Below, piece after piece: positions 1 through 8,203 of a stretch of 31,876 bases of DNA (positions are counted from its first letter, which is position 1; each line of letters opens with the position of its first letter). Source of the stretch: Deltaproteobacteria bacterium (GTDB taxonomy: Bacteria > Bdellovibrionota_C > UBA2361 > J135); NCBI GenBank assembly GCA_020635175.1, contig JACKAH010000017.1, positions 1-31,876 of the forward strand, given 5' to 3'. A program made the translations under genes and the position numbers. The notes under the pieces are model-generated. The model was not told the DNA's origin. It saw nothing but the letters and a program-made list of their open reading frames with translations, and did no database searches.

Positions 1-1
1 T

Positions 2-1489
2 GAAGCTGGAGAGATAGTTGCTAAGTCAGAGCTTTTATCACAGCCGCTTGCCATGAGTTATACCGTATCGCTTTTTGATAAAGTTAAAGATGGTGCTATC
101 CGTTTGCGAGACCTTTTTGAGGAAGAAGAAAAAGGCCCTGATGGAGAAAGTGAATCGAGCGAAGAGGAGGAAGAAGAGGAGGAGGAATTAGCAGAATCTT
201 CTCCAGAGGCTGCTCAAGAAGCTCAAGCCCGCAAAGCCGAAGACGAAGAGAGACAAAAGAAAGAGTTTTTAAAGAGAGCATCTACATTTAAGCGAGCTCT
301 GCGCGATACGACTCAGGCATTTGAGGAGTTGATTAAAGCTAAGACTAAGAAAACTGTTGATAGTGCTGATAAGAAATATCGCAGAGTCTTAAAGCGTAAC
401 GTTTCTCGAATTGAAAGTCTCAAGCTTAGTCAGAAACAGTTTGAGAAGATGGCTGAACTGATTAAGAAGCATCACGAGGAGGTTGTCGATATCTCTCGTA
501 CACTACGTCAGTTCGAAAAGAAATTAGATCGTTCAAGAGCTGAAATTCTAGAAGCGATACCAGAGTTGAACAGTGAAAACCAATTAGACTTTAAACGAGT
601 TTGCCGTCGCTTTAAGCTTAAGGCTGCTCAGGGTCGTGAACTTGGGGATTCTTTACGTGGCATCCAAGAGTCTGTTGAAAAAACTGAAACAACGGTGTTG
701 ATGCCTTTTGATGAGTTTCGTGAGTCTGTCTACCGCATGAAAGATGGTGAGCAGTCTGCATATGAAGCTAAGCGTGAGTTAATCGAAGCCAACCTAAGAC
801 TAGTTGTATCTATTGCTAAGAAATACACCAACAGAGGATTACAATTCCTAGACCTGATTCAAGAAGGAAACATCGGCTTGATGAAGGCGGTTGATAAGTT
901 TGAGTATCAACGTGGTTATAAGTTTTCAACTTATGCGACTTGGTGGATTAGGCAGGCCATTACAAGAGCAATTGCTGACCAGGCACGAACAATCCGTATC
1001 CCTGTTCACATGATTGAAACTATCAACAAGCTACTTAGAACATCTAGACAGTTAGTACAGGAGCTAGGACGTGAACCTACCCCAGAAGAGATCTCTGAGA
1101 GAATGGATATCTCAATTGATAAGGTTCGCAAAGTCTTAAAGATTGCTAAGGAGCCTATATCTTTAGAGACTCCAATTGGAGAAGAAGAAGATTCACTGTT
1201 GGGTGACTTTATTGAGGATAAGAGAGTTATCTCTCCATCTGAAGCTGTTGTTAACATGAACCTTCAAGAGCAAACTCGTACTGTGCTTGCAACACTAACT
1301 CCTAGAGAGGAAAAAGTTTTACGAATGCGTTTTGGAATCGGAGAAAAGAGCGATCACACTTTAGAAGAGGTTGGTCAGAATTTTGATGTAACTCGTGAGC
1401 GTATTAGACAGATTGAAGCTAAAGCCCTTAGAAAGCTTCGCCATCCAAGCCGCAGTAAGAAACTAAAAGGATTTGTTTCTGAAAATTAA
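2..1489 (+). CDS. rpoD: RNA polymerase primary sigma factor RpoD, 5' end cut by the window
   Basis: Sigma-70 housekeeping factor that directs RNA polymerase to promoters. The frame is open to the left edge: the codons before the ATG at 53 read EAGEIVAKSELLSQPLAM, which fits sigma region 1.2, so that ATG is internal and the true start lies upstream. After a very acidic stretch (bases about 113-220, almost unbroken Glu/Asp/Ser) and a helical non-conserved region comes region 2 (about 700-985, with DLIQEGNIGLMKAVDKFEY and STYATWWIRQAI), region 3 (to about 1230) and region 4 (about 1270-1456, helix-turn-helix TLEEVGQNFDVTRERIRQIE). The promoter-contacting residues look canonical. The aminotransferase gene follows after 18 bp. 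Identification is certain; only the missing N-terminus is open. Confidence 0.97.
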   Translation, partial: EAGEIVAKSELLSQPLAMSYTVSLFDKVKDGAIRLRDLFEEEEKGPDGESESSEEEEEEEEELAESSPEAAQEAQARKAEDEERQKKEFLKRASTFKRALRDTTQAFEELIKAKTKKTVDSADKKYRRVLKRNVSRIESLKLSQKQFEKMAELIKKHHEEVVDISRTLRQFEKKLDRSRAEILEAIPELNSENQLDFKRVCRRFKLKAAQGRELGDSLRGIQESVEKTETTVLMPFDEFRESVYRMKDGEQSAYEAKRELIEANLRLVVSIAKKYTNRGLQFLDLIQEGNIGLMKAVDKFEYQRGYKFSTYATWWIRQAITRAIADQARTIRIPVHMIETINKLLRTSRQLVQELGREPTPEEISERMDISIDKVRKVLKIAKEPISLETPIGEEEDSLLGDFIEDKRVISPSEAVVNMNLQEQTRTVLATLTPREEKVLRMRFGIGEKSDHTLEEVGQNFDVTRERIRQIEAKALRKLRHPSRSKKLKGFVSEN

Positions 1490-1507
1490 TATTGGATAGC
1501 AATTAGC

Positions 1508-2707
1508 GTGGCATACAACTCTGAGCAAGTAAGAGAACTTTATTCACAATATACTGTTAATCTTTATCCTCGTGGCACAGGTGTTGTCATGGAACGGGGA
1601 AAAGGTGCTTTGGTTTGGGATCTAGAAGGTCGAGAGTATATCGACTTTACCTCAGGTATAGGAGTAACGAGCCTTGGACATGCCCATCCTGAGGTTACAA
1701 AGGTTGCTTTAGACCAGATTGAGAAATTCGTTCATAGTAGCAACTCTTTTTACAATGCTCCTCATGCAATGCTTGCTGAAAAACTTTGTACTTTATCAGG
1801 CTATGATAAGGCTTTCTTTTCAAATAGTGGAGCTGAAGCAAATGAAGCTGCTTTTAAGCTCGCCCGTAAATGGGGGCACTCCATTTCAAAAGATAAAAAA
1901 GAGATAATCTCATTTGATAGCTCTTTTCATGGTAGAACGCTTGGTACTATCTCAGCCACCGGAAGCCAGGCTGTAAAAGGGGATTATGAACCGTTGATTC
2001 CAGGTTTCTATCAAATTCCAGCTTTTGATATTGAAGCCCTTAAAGCGAAATTGAATGAAAATACAGCAGCTTTTATTTTTGAACCAATCATCGCACGTGA
2101 TGGATTAATCTTTCCAAAAGCAGGCTTTATTGAGGAGCTTGTTAAGCTAAGAGAGAAGCATCAGTTCTTAATTATCGTCGATGAGATGCAGTCAGGTATC
2201 GGTAGAACAGGCGAGCTTTTTGGCTATATGAACTTTGATTTCAAACCTGACATTGTCTCGATGGCAAAAGGGCTAGCTACTGGGTTTCCGATTGGGGCTA
2301 CTCTATGTAACGATGAAGTTGCTGTGACTATGCAAGTTGGTACGCATGGTACTACTTTTGGAGGCAATCCATTGTCGTGTGCAGTGGGAACCAAAGTGCT
2401 TGAAATTATCTCGACACCTGAATTTAAGTCTGATGTCCTTTCAAAGGGCACTGCTCTTACTGATCAGTTAAAGCAAATAGCTAACAGATATCCTGGTATT
2501 CTTACATCCGTTCGTGGGGTAGGGATGATGGTAGGTGCTGAGCTTGGAGTTCAAGCTTCTGATTTTGTTAACAAACTGTCAGATGAAGGTTTAATGTGTA
2601 TGACAGGTGGTAAAGATAGTATTAGGATATACCCACCTTTGGTAGCAACATCTGAGCAAATTGAGAGAGGCGTTCAGATTATTGAAAAAGTTTGTGCAAC
2701 TTTTTAG
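1508..2707 (+). CDS. Class III PLP aminotransferase, ArgD-like (paralogue 1)
   Basis: Acetylornithine/ornithine/GABA-type aminotransferase, 399 aa, the usual ArgD length. Visible motifs: SNSGAEANEAA (105-115, PLP phosphate), FHGRTLG (140-146), VDEMQSGIGRTG with PLP-pairing Asp225, MAKGLATGFPIGA with Schiff-base Lys254, GTHGTTFGGNPLS (278-290), and substrate Arg373 in SIRIYPPL. Odd feature: the family block EPxQGEGG reads EPIIARDG here, so the usual switch Glu is Arg197. The substrate may therefore not be acetylornithine. The start is GTG with only a weak ribosome site; it begins 18 bp after rpoD and the lipoprotein gene follows 14 bp later. A close paralogue of matching register lies on the other strand at 5133-6332. 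Candidates are ArgD, DapC (succinyl-DAP) or an omega-amino-acid transaminase; the sequence alone does not decide. Confidence 0.9.
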   Translation: MAYNSEQVRELYSQYTVNLYPRGTGVVMERGKGALVWDLEGREYIDFTSGIGVTSLGHAHPEVTKVALDQIEKFVHSSNSFYNAPHAMLAEKLCTLSGYDKAFFSNSGAEANEAAFKLARKWGHSISKDKKEIISFDSSFHGRTLGTISATGSQAVKGDYEPLIPGFYQIPAFDIEALKAKLNENTAAFIFEPIIARDGLIFPKAGFIEELVKLREKHQFLIIVDEMQSGIGRTGELFGYMNFDFKPDIVSMAKGLATGFPIGATLCNDEVAVTMQVGTHGTTFGGNPLSCAVGTKVLEIISTPEFKSDVLSKGTALTDQLKQIANRYPGILTSVRGVGMMVGAELGVQASDFVNKLSDEGLMCMTGGKDSIRIYPPLVATSEQIERGVQIIEKVCATF

Positions 2708-2721
2708 TAGCGGAGAGAGGG

Positions 2722-3258
2722 ATGAAGAAATTTTTAGCTGGTGTCTCAATTTTATTCTTAGCAAGTTGCGGTCGTTATCTTTCGCCGATTGCTCCACAAG
2801 AGCTTGCCCCTGAAAAAGTTAAGCAGCTGACCGCTACTGCTGATGCAAGCGGTGTTAGTTTTGCATGGAGCTCTTCCACCCGGGATGTGCGGGGTAAGAA
2901 GCTTAAATCTTTAGAGGGCTATCGAATTTATCGTAAAGAGATCGATCCAGCTGAAAATGAAATTTTATCATTCGATGGATGGGATCAGGTTGCCTTTATT
3001 GAGGATAAACATCTAGCTGAACTTTTAAGAAGACAAGAAGAAGCTAGGGCCTCAGGAGGGATAGTCAGGAAAGTCTCAGCGCCTGATGAATTAAAGCACT
3101 TTAGTTTTACTGATAAAGATATTAAAAACGGCACAATCTACGCCTACAGAATTATTGCTGTTAACCAAGGTGGTGTAGAGAGTGAAGATGAGCAGATGGT
3201 ACAAGTTACCTATCTTGGTAACGATAGCATCGTCGATCGCTTTACCCTTGATGATTAG
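2722..3258 (+). CDS. Lipoprotein with fibronectin type III-like domain
   Basis: 178-aa predicted lipoprotein. I start it at the ATG at 2722, preceded by GGAGAGAGG; an in-frame ATG 30 bp upstream lies inside the aminotransferase gene and would spoil the signal peptide. The N-terminus MKKFLAGVSILFLASC has a lipobox (LASC) with acylated Cys16. The rest looks like one fibronectin-III sandwich: YRIYRKEI in the middle and a final strand pair, TIYAYRIIAVNQGGVES, typical of Fn3 F/G strands. No enzyme residues are evident, so a structural or binding role in the periplasm or outer membrane is inferred. Its last 17 bp overlap the 3' end of the convergent cinA. Confidence 0.85.
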   Translation: MKKFLAGVSILFLASCGRYLSPIAPQELAPEKVKQLTATADASGVSFAWSSSTRDVRGKKLKSLEGYRIYRKEIDPAENEILSFDGWDQVAFIEDKHLAELLRRQEEARASGGIVRKVSAPDELKHFSFTDKDIKNGTIYAYRIIAVNQGGVESEDEQMVQVTYLGNDSIVDRFTLDD

Positions 3259-4402
3259 TTAGAAAATCTAAGATTGCTTTTCCTGCTGCAACTCCGGCGT
3301 GAATGCTGCGTCTGATATCGCTGTGTCTTAATTGATGACTTTCAAAGTGACTTTTGCCAGAAGCATCTACAATATAGCAGTGAAGTTTATTTGCTGATTT
3401 ATCATCTGAGAGAATACATAACAGATCGGTCTCCATATTTTTGCTTTCAGCGAGCCTGTTTAGCTCTTCACGAGTAATTGGAAGTTGCTCAACGTAACGG
3501 TAATCTTTAATTGGAAAACTATCGCTTTCGCAGTATTTTCGTAGCTCATATGGAAACCTACCAGATGTTGCACTATCTATAACTTCTAGCGTCGAAGAAG
3601 GGGTTTGTAACTTTTGAGCTAGCAGATCCATAAGATTTTCAGACTCAAAATTTTCTGAGTAGACTATATCTTTTAGTTTTTTGTGAATATCGCTTTTGGC
3701 TGAGCTGAGTAGCTCTTTCTGTTCTGGTTCGCTACTAAGAATAATATGAATCTCAGGGAATTTTACTTGATAAGCAATTGTAACCTCAGTTGGGATATCT
3801 AGCTTTTCAACAATGTCGGCAATTCCAGATTCAGGCATGCCGTAGCATTTGAGTATAGCTTTGCACTCGTCGTTTCGGGAAAAACGTTTCTCTAGCAGTG
3901 GCAGAACAGTTTCATGCATCATCCCGATGAATTCAACAGGGATGCCAGGCATGGCGAAGATCTGAGCAGAGTTATAGTCGCCGTAAAATCCAGCGGCTGT
4001 GCCCACGGGGTTTTTAATCTTTGTGCAAGACGAAGGTATAAGAGCTACTTTGTGGTTGTTTTCAACGAAAGGAATGTTTTTCTCTGCAAAGTAATTTTTT
4101 ACATAATCAAAATGCTCTTCATCTCTTACAAGTTCAGCTTGAAGAAGATTTGCTACAGCTTCACGAGTAAGATCATCGCTTGTTGGGCCAAGTCCACCAG
4201 TGATAATTATAATGTCAGATTCTTTTGATAAGCTTTTAATCGCTGTTTGGATTTCAGATTCTACGTCATCTATTGTGAATATAGCATGCAGCTTTGGAGC
4301 TATGTGGATACAAAATTGACTTAGCGTCTTTGCATTTCTATTCAAAACACGGCCATCGAGAAGTTCAGAGCCGATAGCAATATATGAGATCTTAGGATGC
4401 AT
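3242..4402 (-). CDS. cinA: CinA-family protein with degenerate C-terminal deamidase domain
   Basis: 386 aa. The N-terminal MoeA/MogA-like (COG1058) domain is intact: YIAIGSELLDGRVLNRN (7-23), TGGLGPTSDDLTREA (68-82), NPVGTAAGF (131-139) and MPGIPVEF (151-158). In other CinA proteins this half acts on ADP-ribose or pyridine nucleotide pyrophosphates. The C-terminal half should carry NMN deamidase (PncC) motifs AESCTGG and VTGIAGPGG. Here the first reads VIDSATSG (274-281) and the second is absent (LLCILSDDKSAN, 327-338), with only a final IHAGVAAGKAILDFL helix resembling the family. I infer loss of deamidase activity. Last gene of a minus-strand operon, 12 bp after mpaA; no clear ribosome site. 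Confidence 0.88.
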   Translation of the reverse strand: MHPKISYIAIGSELLDGRVLNRNAKTLSQFCIHIAPKLHAIFTIDDVESEIQTAIKSLSKESDIIIITGGLGPTSDDLTREAVANLLQAELVRDEEHFDYVKNYFAEKNIPFVENNHKVALIPSSCTKIKNPVGTAAGFYGDYNSAQIFAMPGIPVEFIGMMHETVLPLLEKRFSRNDECKAILKCYGMPESGIADIVEKLDIPTEVTIAYQVKFPEIHIILSSEPEQKELLSSAKSDIHKKLKDIVYSENFESENLMDLLAQKLQTPSSTLEVIDSATSGRFPYELRKYCESDSFPIKDYRYVEQLPITREELNRLAESKNMETDLLCILSDDKSANKLHCYIVDASGKSHFESHQLRHSDIRRSIHAGVAAGKAILDFLTNHQG

Positions 4403-4414
4403 TATTTTTGATTA

Positions 4415-5125
4415 CTATCTGTCGAGTGCTTTTTTGCCATAAACTAACAGATCTTCAAATACAGGGAGATGTTTTTCAAACATATCCCAAATTGATTCTG
4501 TTGGCAGTTCATAGGTTATAACATGCAGCTCTCTCTCTTTTGCCCAAGAGCCAAAAGAACCAGGAACTGGATAGCCAATATCTGGAATAAGTTCGAGACC
4601 TGTTCTTTTCTCCATCCATTTGCCGATCTCAGACATCTCAGGATCGTCAATGCAGCCCAAAGGGCCATGAATTGTGATTACATGTTGAGGATTAATTTTT
4701 TCAATCAAGCTAATTAATGCTTGTGTTTCCGGTTCAGAACCGGGTGAGCCACCGGTCTTCAAATCAACCTCTTTCGCTTCTCTCTTAACCCAATAATCCT
4801 TTACTGGAGTTTCGCTCCAATTCTTAGCTGGAAAATTACGGTTTAGATCGACACCACGGATATTAGCTCGAGTTCCTCTTAAGAGGCCATCGGGGTTAGC
4901 AGCTAAAATGACAGCACAGTTAGGTGATGGTTCTGCTAACGCACGCAAAGCTTTCGCTAGAAGTAGGGTGCTTTCAGGTTCCTGACCATGGATGCCAGCA
5001 AAGATTAAAAATTCTACCTCAGCACTTGGCATCCAGACTTCAAGTGGAATTCCAGAAACGGATTTGCCGTAAGTTTCTGGTTCAAGCGTCACAACTCCAC
5101 GCTCTTTAATTGGAATAAATTTCAT
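4415..5125 (-). CDS. mpaA: Murein tripeptide amidase MpaA (M14 zinc carboxypeptidase family)
   Basis: Cleaves the gamma-D-Glu-meso-DAP bond of the murein tripeptide, freeing DAP during cell-wall recycling in the cytoplasm. The 236-aa protein is as long as E. coli MpaA (about 240) and shares its distinctive blocks: GVDLNRNFPAKNW (91-103), TGGSPGSEPETQAL (124-137), LGCIDDPEMSEIGKW (156-170) and GYPVPGSFGSW (184-194). Zinc ligands are His46, Glu49 (AGIHGQE) and His153 (TIHGP); the general base is probably Glu206 (TYELP). There is no signal peptide. The start has an AAGGAG site that overlaps the stop of the preceding aminotransferase gene, so the two are translationally close. dapA-dapB lie just beyond the divergent promoter, which fits a DAP-centred role. 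Confidence 0.9.
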   Translation of the reverse strand: MKFIPIKERGVVTLEPETYGKSVSGIPLEVWMPSAEVEFLIFAGIHGQEPESTLLLAKALRALAEPSPNCAVILAANPDGLLRGTRANIRGVDLNRNFPAKNWSETPVKDYWVKREAKEVDLKTGGSPGSEPETQALISLIEKINPQHVITIHGPLGCIDDPEMSEIGKWMEKRTGLELIPDIGYPVPGSFGSWAKERELHVITYELPTESIWDMFEKHLPVFEDLLVYGKKALDR

Positions 5126-5132
5126 AGTCTCC

Positions 5133-6332
5133 TTACAGATAATTTATCAAGGCTGATTTAATACAGTTAACTGCTTTATCAATATCTAATTTCGTAATTA
5201 CAAATGGGGGCAAGAAGCGCAAAACCTTTGTGCCAACGGTAGTACAGATTAATCCCTGATCTAAGATAAGTCGTTGTAATCTTTTATTGTCGATGCTCAC
5301 TTCAAGCGCGCACATTAGACCACAATGTCTAGCTTCTGTAACTTTATCTGGAAACAACTGTTGTAGCTTGTTCAATTCTGAAAAGAGATACTCTCCGAGT
5401 TTCGCAGCGTTTTCAATTAGCTTATCTTCATAGATTGTATCAAGCACCGTAAGTGCCGCTGTGGCAGAAACAGGATTTCCTCCAAAGGTGCTGCCATGAG
5501 TTCCCACAGTCATGTGCTTAGCGATGAAGTCCTTACAGAGGGTTGCTCCAATTGGAAAACCTCCAGCCAGAGCTTTTCCAAGAGTAAGAATATCTGGAGT
5601 TACATCTTCGTGATCGCAGAATAGAAAACTACCGGTGCGACCAATGCCAGTTTGAATTTCATCAACAAGCATTAAAATAGAGTTCTCATCGCAAAATGCA
5701 CGTAACTCTTTTAGAAAACCAGGCGGAGCAGGAAAGACACCTCCGTGTCCGAGTACTGGCTCAACGAGCACACCAAGTGTATTGTCGTTCAGCTTTGTTT
5801 TGATTGCTGCGAGATCAAACTTAGGTACCGTTATAAATCCTGGCAATAGAGGCTCAAAGCCAGCTTGCATACTTTCGTCTTTGCAGGCTGAAATCGTGCC
5901 GGTTGTTCGGCCATGCCAACCAGATTCAAAGCAGATAATCTCCTGCTTTGGATGGCTCTGGGCGTTGCCCCATTTTCGTGCAAATTTAATCAGAGATTCA
6001 TTCGCTTCAGCACCACTGTTTGAGAAATAAGCCTTATCAAGCCTTGTGATTTTGCATAGCTTCTCAGCTAACAGAATCTGCTCGGGGATAAAGTATAGAT
6101 TGCTTGGATGGATAATTCGCTTTAGCTGGTCCTGAACATTTCTAACAAGTTTAGGATGGCAATTGCCTAAAATGTTCACTCCCAAACCTGCAGCGAAGTC
6201 TAGGTAGCTGTTTCCATTAACATCTGTAATTGTTACTCCGTCACCTGAGCTTATGGTTAGATTTATGGTGTGAGGGTACACGTCGAAGGTGTATTTCTCA
6301 GCGAGGGACTTAATTTCCTGATCGTTTTTCAT
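5133..6332 (-). CDS. Class III PLP aminotransferase, ArgD/DapC-like (paralogue 2)
   Basis: 399-aa PLP aminotransferase and first gene of the operon with mpaA and cinA. I use the ATG at 6332; a TTG directly before it is also possible. Motifs: SNSGAEANES, WHGRTTGT, LVDEIQTGIGRTG (Asp224), LGKALAGGFPIGA (Lys253, Schiff base), GTHGSTFGGNP and Arg372 in VLRFLPPF. The family block EPxQGEGG reads EPVLGHGG, placing His196 where the switch Glu normally is. In many bacteria one ArgD-type enzyme serves both acetylornithine and N-succinyl-LL-DAP. Being beside mpaA and divergent from dapA-dapB, a DapC role is attractive but only inferred. It aligns with paralogue 1 (1508-2707) almost without gaps, so the pair arose by duplication. 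Confidence 0.9.
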   Translation of the reverse strand: MKNDQEIKSLAEKYTFDVYPHTINLTISSGDGVTITDVNGNSYLDFAAGLGVNILGNCHPKLVRNVQDQLKRIIHPSNLYFIPEQILLAEKLCKITRLDKAYFSNSGAEANESLIKFARKWGNAQSHPKQEIICFESGWHGRTTGTISACKDESMQAGFEPLLPGFITVPKFDLAAIKTKLNDNTLGVLVEPVLGHGGVFPAPPGFLKELRAFCDENSILMLVDEIQTGIGRTGSFLFCDHEDVTPDILTLGKALAGGFPIGATLCKDFIAKHMTVGTHGSTFGGNPVSATAALTVLDTIYEDKLIENAAKLGEYLFSELNKLQQLFPDKVTEARHCGLMCALEVSIDNKRLQRLILDQGLICTTVGTKVLRFLPPFVITKLDIDKAVNCIKSALINYL

Positions 6333-6365
6333 CAAAGTATAGAATTAGAGCTTAGTATTTAGTAC

Positions 6366-6397
6366 ATTATACTAGCTCTGAAAATGTTTAGGGTCAA
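6366..6397 (-). promoter_or_regulatory. Candidate promoter for the aminotransferase-mpaA-cinA operon
   Basis: Reading the minus strand, TTGACC (6397-6392) is followed 17 nt later by TAGTAT (6374-6369), and a perfect TATAAT sits 3 nt further on (6371-6366, spacing 20). Transcription would start near 6360, about 28 nt before the ATG. On the plus strand the same bases give TATACT (6368-6373), usable as a -10 for dapA, but no good -35 is present there. The two divergent units probably share this 100-bp region. Confidence 0.45.
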
Positions 6398-6435
6398 AGG
6401 GGGCATAAGTCAGATTTTAAAACGTAGAGGTCATT

Positions 6436-7323
6436 ATGGAACTTACATCTCATAATTTATTTGGAACACTTCCAGCGATAGCAACCCCATTTTCCCAGGA
6501 TGGCTCAGAGGTTGATTATAAATCACTAGAAAAATTGCTCGAATATCAACTTAAGGCAGGAGTGAATGGAATAGTTGTCTGTGGTTCTACAGGTGAAGCA
6601 GCTACGTTATCTGCTGAAGAATATCGCTCGGTTGTTAAATTCGTAAAGGAGTCAGTTTCAGGTAAGGTTCCGGTAATCGCAGGTGTTGGGGTTAACTCTA
6701 CTCAGAGAGGCGTTGAGCTTGCGACACTTTGTTCAGAGATCGGTGTAGATGGTCTTTTGGTGGTTGTGCCTTATTATAACAAGCCCCCGCAACAGGGTGT
6801 TCTAGCTCACTTTGAAACAATTAAGAAAGCAACTAAGCTTCCAATTATTGCTTACAACGTACCTGGTCGTACAGCATGCAATCTCACTGCTTCAACGCTT
6901 AAAACACTTGCCGATAACGAGACGATTATTGGTGTTAAGGAAGCTAGCGGTAACATGACACAGATGATGGAATACCTCTCGCAGACAAGAAGTCAGATAG
7001 CTGTGCTTTCAGGTGAAGATAACCTTGTTTATTCATGTATGTGCTCAGGTGGTAGGGGGACAATCTCAGCAAGCGCGAATGTAATTCCTGAACTGTTTGT
7101 TGAAGTAACCGATGCATGTCGCAACCACGATTATGAAAAAGCGATGGTTGCTCAGGAGAGAATCCTTCCGGTCTTTAATGTGATGTTTATGGAAACTAAT
7201 CCAATGCCAGTGAAGGCTGCTTTAGCACTTAAGGGAGTCATTGCTCATGACACGATGAGATTACCACTGGTACCTGTCGCAGAATCCACTAAAGCAAAGA
7301 TTCGCGAAGTCTTAGGGTTATAG
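6436..7323 (+). CDS. dapA: 4-hydroxy-tetrahydrodipicolinate synthase
   Basis: Condenses pyruvate with aspartate semialdehyde, the committed step to DAP and lysine. The 295-aa length is standard. A TIM-barrel class I aldolase with all key residues: CGSTGEAATL (49-58), PYYNKPPQQG (112-121), IAYNVPGRT (138-146, with Tyr140 and Arg145), and Schiff-base Lys168 in GVKEASGN. The start is an ATG after a GAGG site. dapB follows 3 bp after its stop, so the two are co-transcribed. Divergent from the aminotransferase-mpaA-cinA operon. Confidence 0.97.
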   Translation: MELTSHNLFGTLPAIATPFSQDGSEVDYKSLEKLLEYQLKAGVNGIVVCGSTGEAATLSAEEYRSVVKFVKESVSGKVPVIAGVGVNSTQRGVELATLCSEIGVDGLLVVVPYYNKPPQQGVLAHFETIKKATKLPIIAYNVPGRTACNLTASTLKTLADNETIIGVKEASGNMTQMMEYLSQTRSQIAVLSGEDNLVYSCMCSGGRGTISASANVIPELFVEVTDACRNHDYEKAMVAQERILPVFNVMFMETNPMPVKAALALKGVIAHDTMRLPLVPVAESTKAKIREVLGL

Positions 7324-7326
7324 AAA

Positions 7327-8091
7327 ATGATGAAAATTGGACTACAGGGTGCAAGCGGTCGCACCGGATCTAAAGTTATTGAAGTTATCGGCGAGTTTCC
7401 TGGGCTATCGATTGGTGCAGCGCTAATTGAGCCAGGATCTGAATTTATTGGAGCCCCTTGCGCTGATACTGGAGTTACTTATAGCTCCGATTTTGAATCA
7501 GCACTTCAAAATTGTGATGCATTTATCGATTTTTCAACTGTAGATTCATCGCTTGCTCTAGCGGCTGGCGTGGCAAAGTTGCAGAAGCCGCTCTTGATTG
7601 CAACAACTGGTCATTCTGAAAAGGCGATCGAGCAGCTTAAAGAGCATGCTAAAACTGCTCCAATTTTATTGGCATCGAATACTTCTTTAGGAGTTTTTGC
7701 TTTGCATCGCCTAATTGAAAATGCTCAGGAGATTTTAGGTCCCGATTTCAGAATGGAGATATCTGAGATACATCATGAGCATAAAGTTGATGCACCATCG
7801 GGTACTGCAAAGACTTTGGCTGCTGCGTTGAATAAAGACAACAAATATAAAATCGTAACTGACAGAAGTTCAATACATCAAGCAAGAGATCAATTCGAAA
7901 TAGGGGTTTCTAGTATACGTGGTGGTGATGTTGCTGGAGAACATACAGTTTACTTTATTGGCAAAGGGGAAAGAATTGAAGTTGCCCATAAAGCAACAGA
8001 TCGTTCTATCTTTGCACGAGGTGCATTGCGACTAATTCAGCGTCTTCACACAAAGCCAAATGGATTTTATACCCCTACAAATCTCTATTGA
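7327..8091 (+). CDS. dapB: 4-hydroxy-tetrahydrodipicolinate reductase
   Basis: NAD(P)H-dependent reduction following DapA in DAP/lysine synthesis. 254 aa, slightly short for the family (about 265). N-terminal Rossmann motif GLQGASGRTG (5-14), STVDSSL hinge region, and signature SEIHHEHKVDAPSGTA (146-161) carrying His149, His150 and Lys153. The C-terminal end RSIFARGALRLIQRL is typical. Two ATG codons in tandem (7327 and 7330) are both possible starts. No transcription terminator is obvious after it; the next 224 bp are AT-rich and non-coding. Confidence 0.96.
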   Translation: MMKIGLQGASGRTGSKVIEVIGEFPGLSIGAALIEPGSEFIGAPCADTGVTYSSDFESALQNCDAFIDFSTVDSSLALAAGVAKLQKPLLIATTGHSEKAIEQLKEHAKTAPILLASNTSLGVFALHRLIENAQEILGPDFRMEISEIHHEHKVDAPSGTAKTLAAALNKDNKYKIVTDRSSIHQARDQFEIGVSSIRGGDVAGEHTVYFIGKGERIEVAHKATDRSIFARGALRLIQRLHTKPNGFYTPTNLY

Positions 8092-8175
8092 TTGCCTGAT
8101 TTAGTTGAAAGTGCCTGGAAAGGGAAGTGATTTTATATAGTTACTGTGAAAATCAGCTATCTAAATAATTATCGT

Positions 8176-8203
8176 TTGATTTTCCTTAGAGATAATATAT
8201 AAC
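8176..8203 (+). promoter_or_regulatory. Candidate promoter for the IclR gene
   Basis: TTGATT (8176-8181), 16 nt, TATAAC (8198-8203) in the 224-bp AT-rich gap between dapB and the IclR gene. It would leave a leader of about 105 nt. Apart from this I see no ORF, repeat or hairpin worth naming in the gap. Confidence 0.35.

Noticed and set aside
6333..6435. Lysine riboswitch before dapA
   Set aside because: The leader is at most about 60 nt, too short for the lysine aptamer, and no matching stems are seen.
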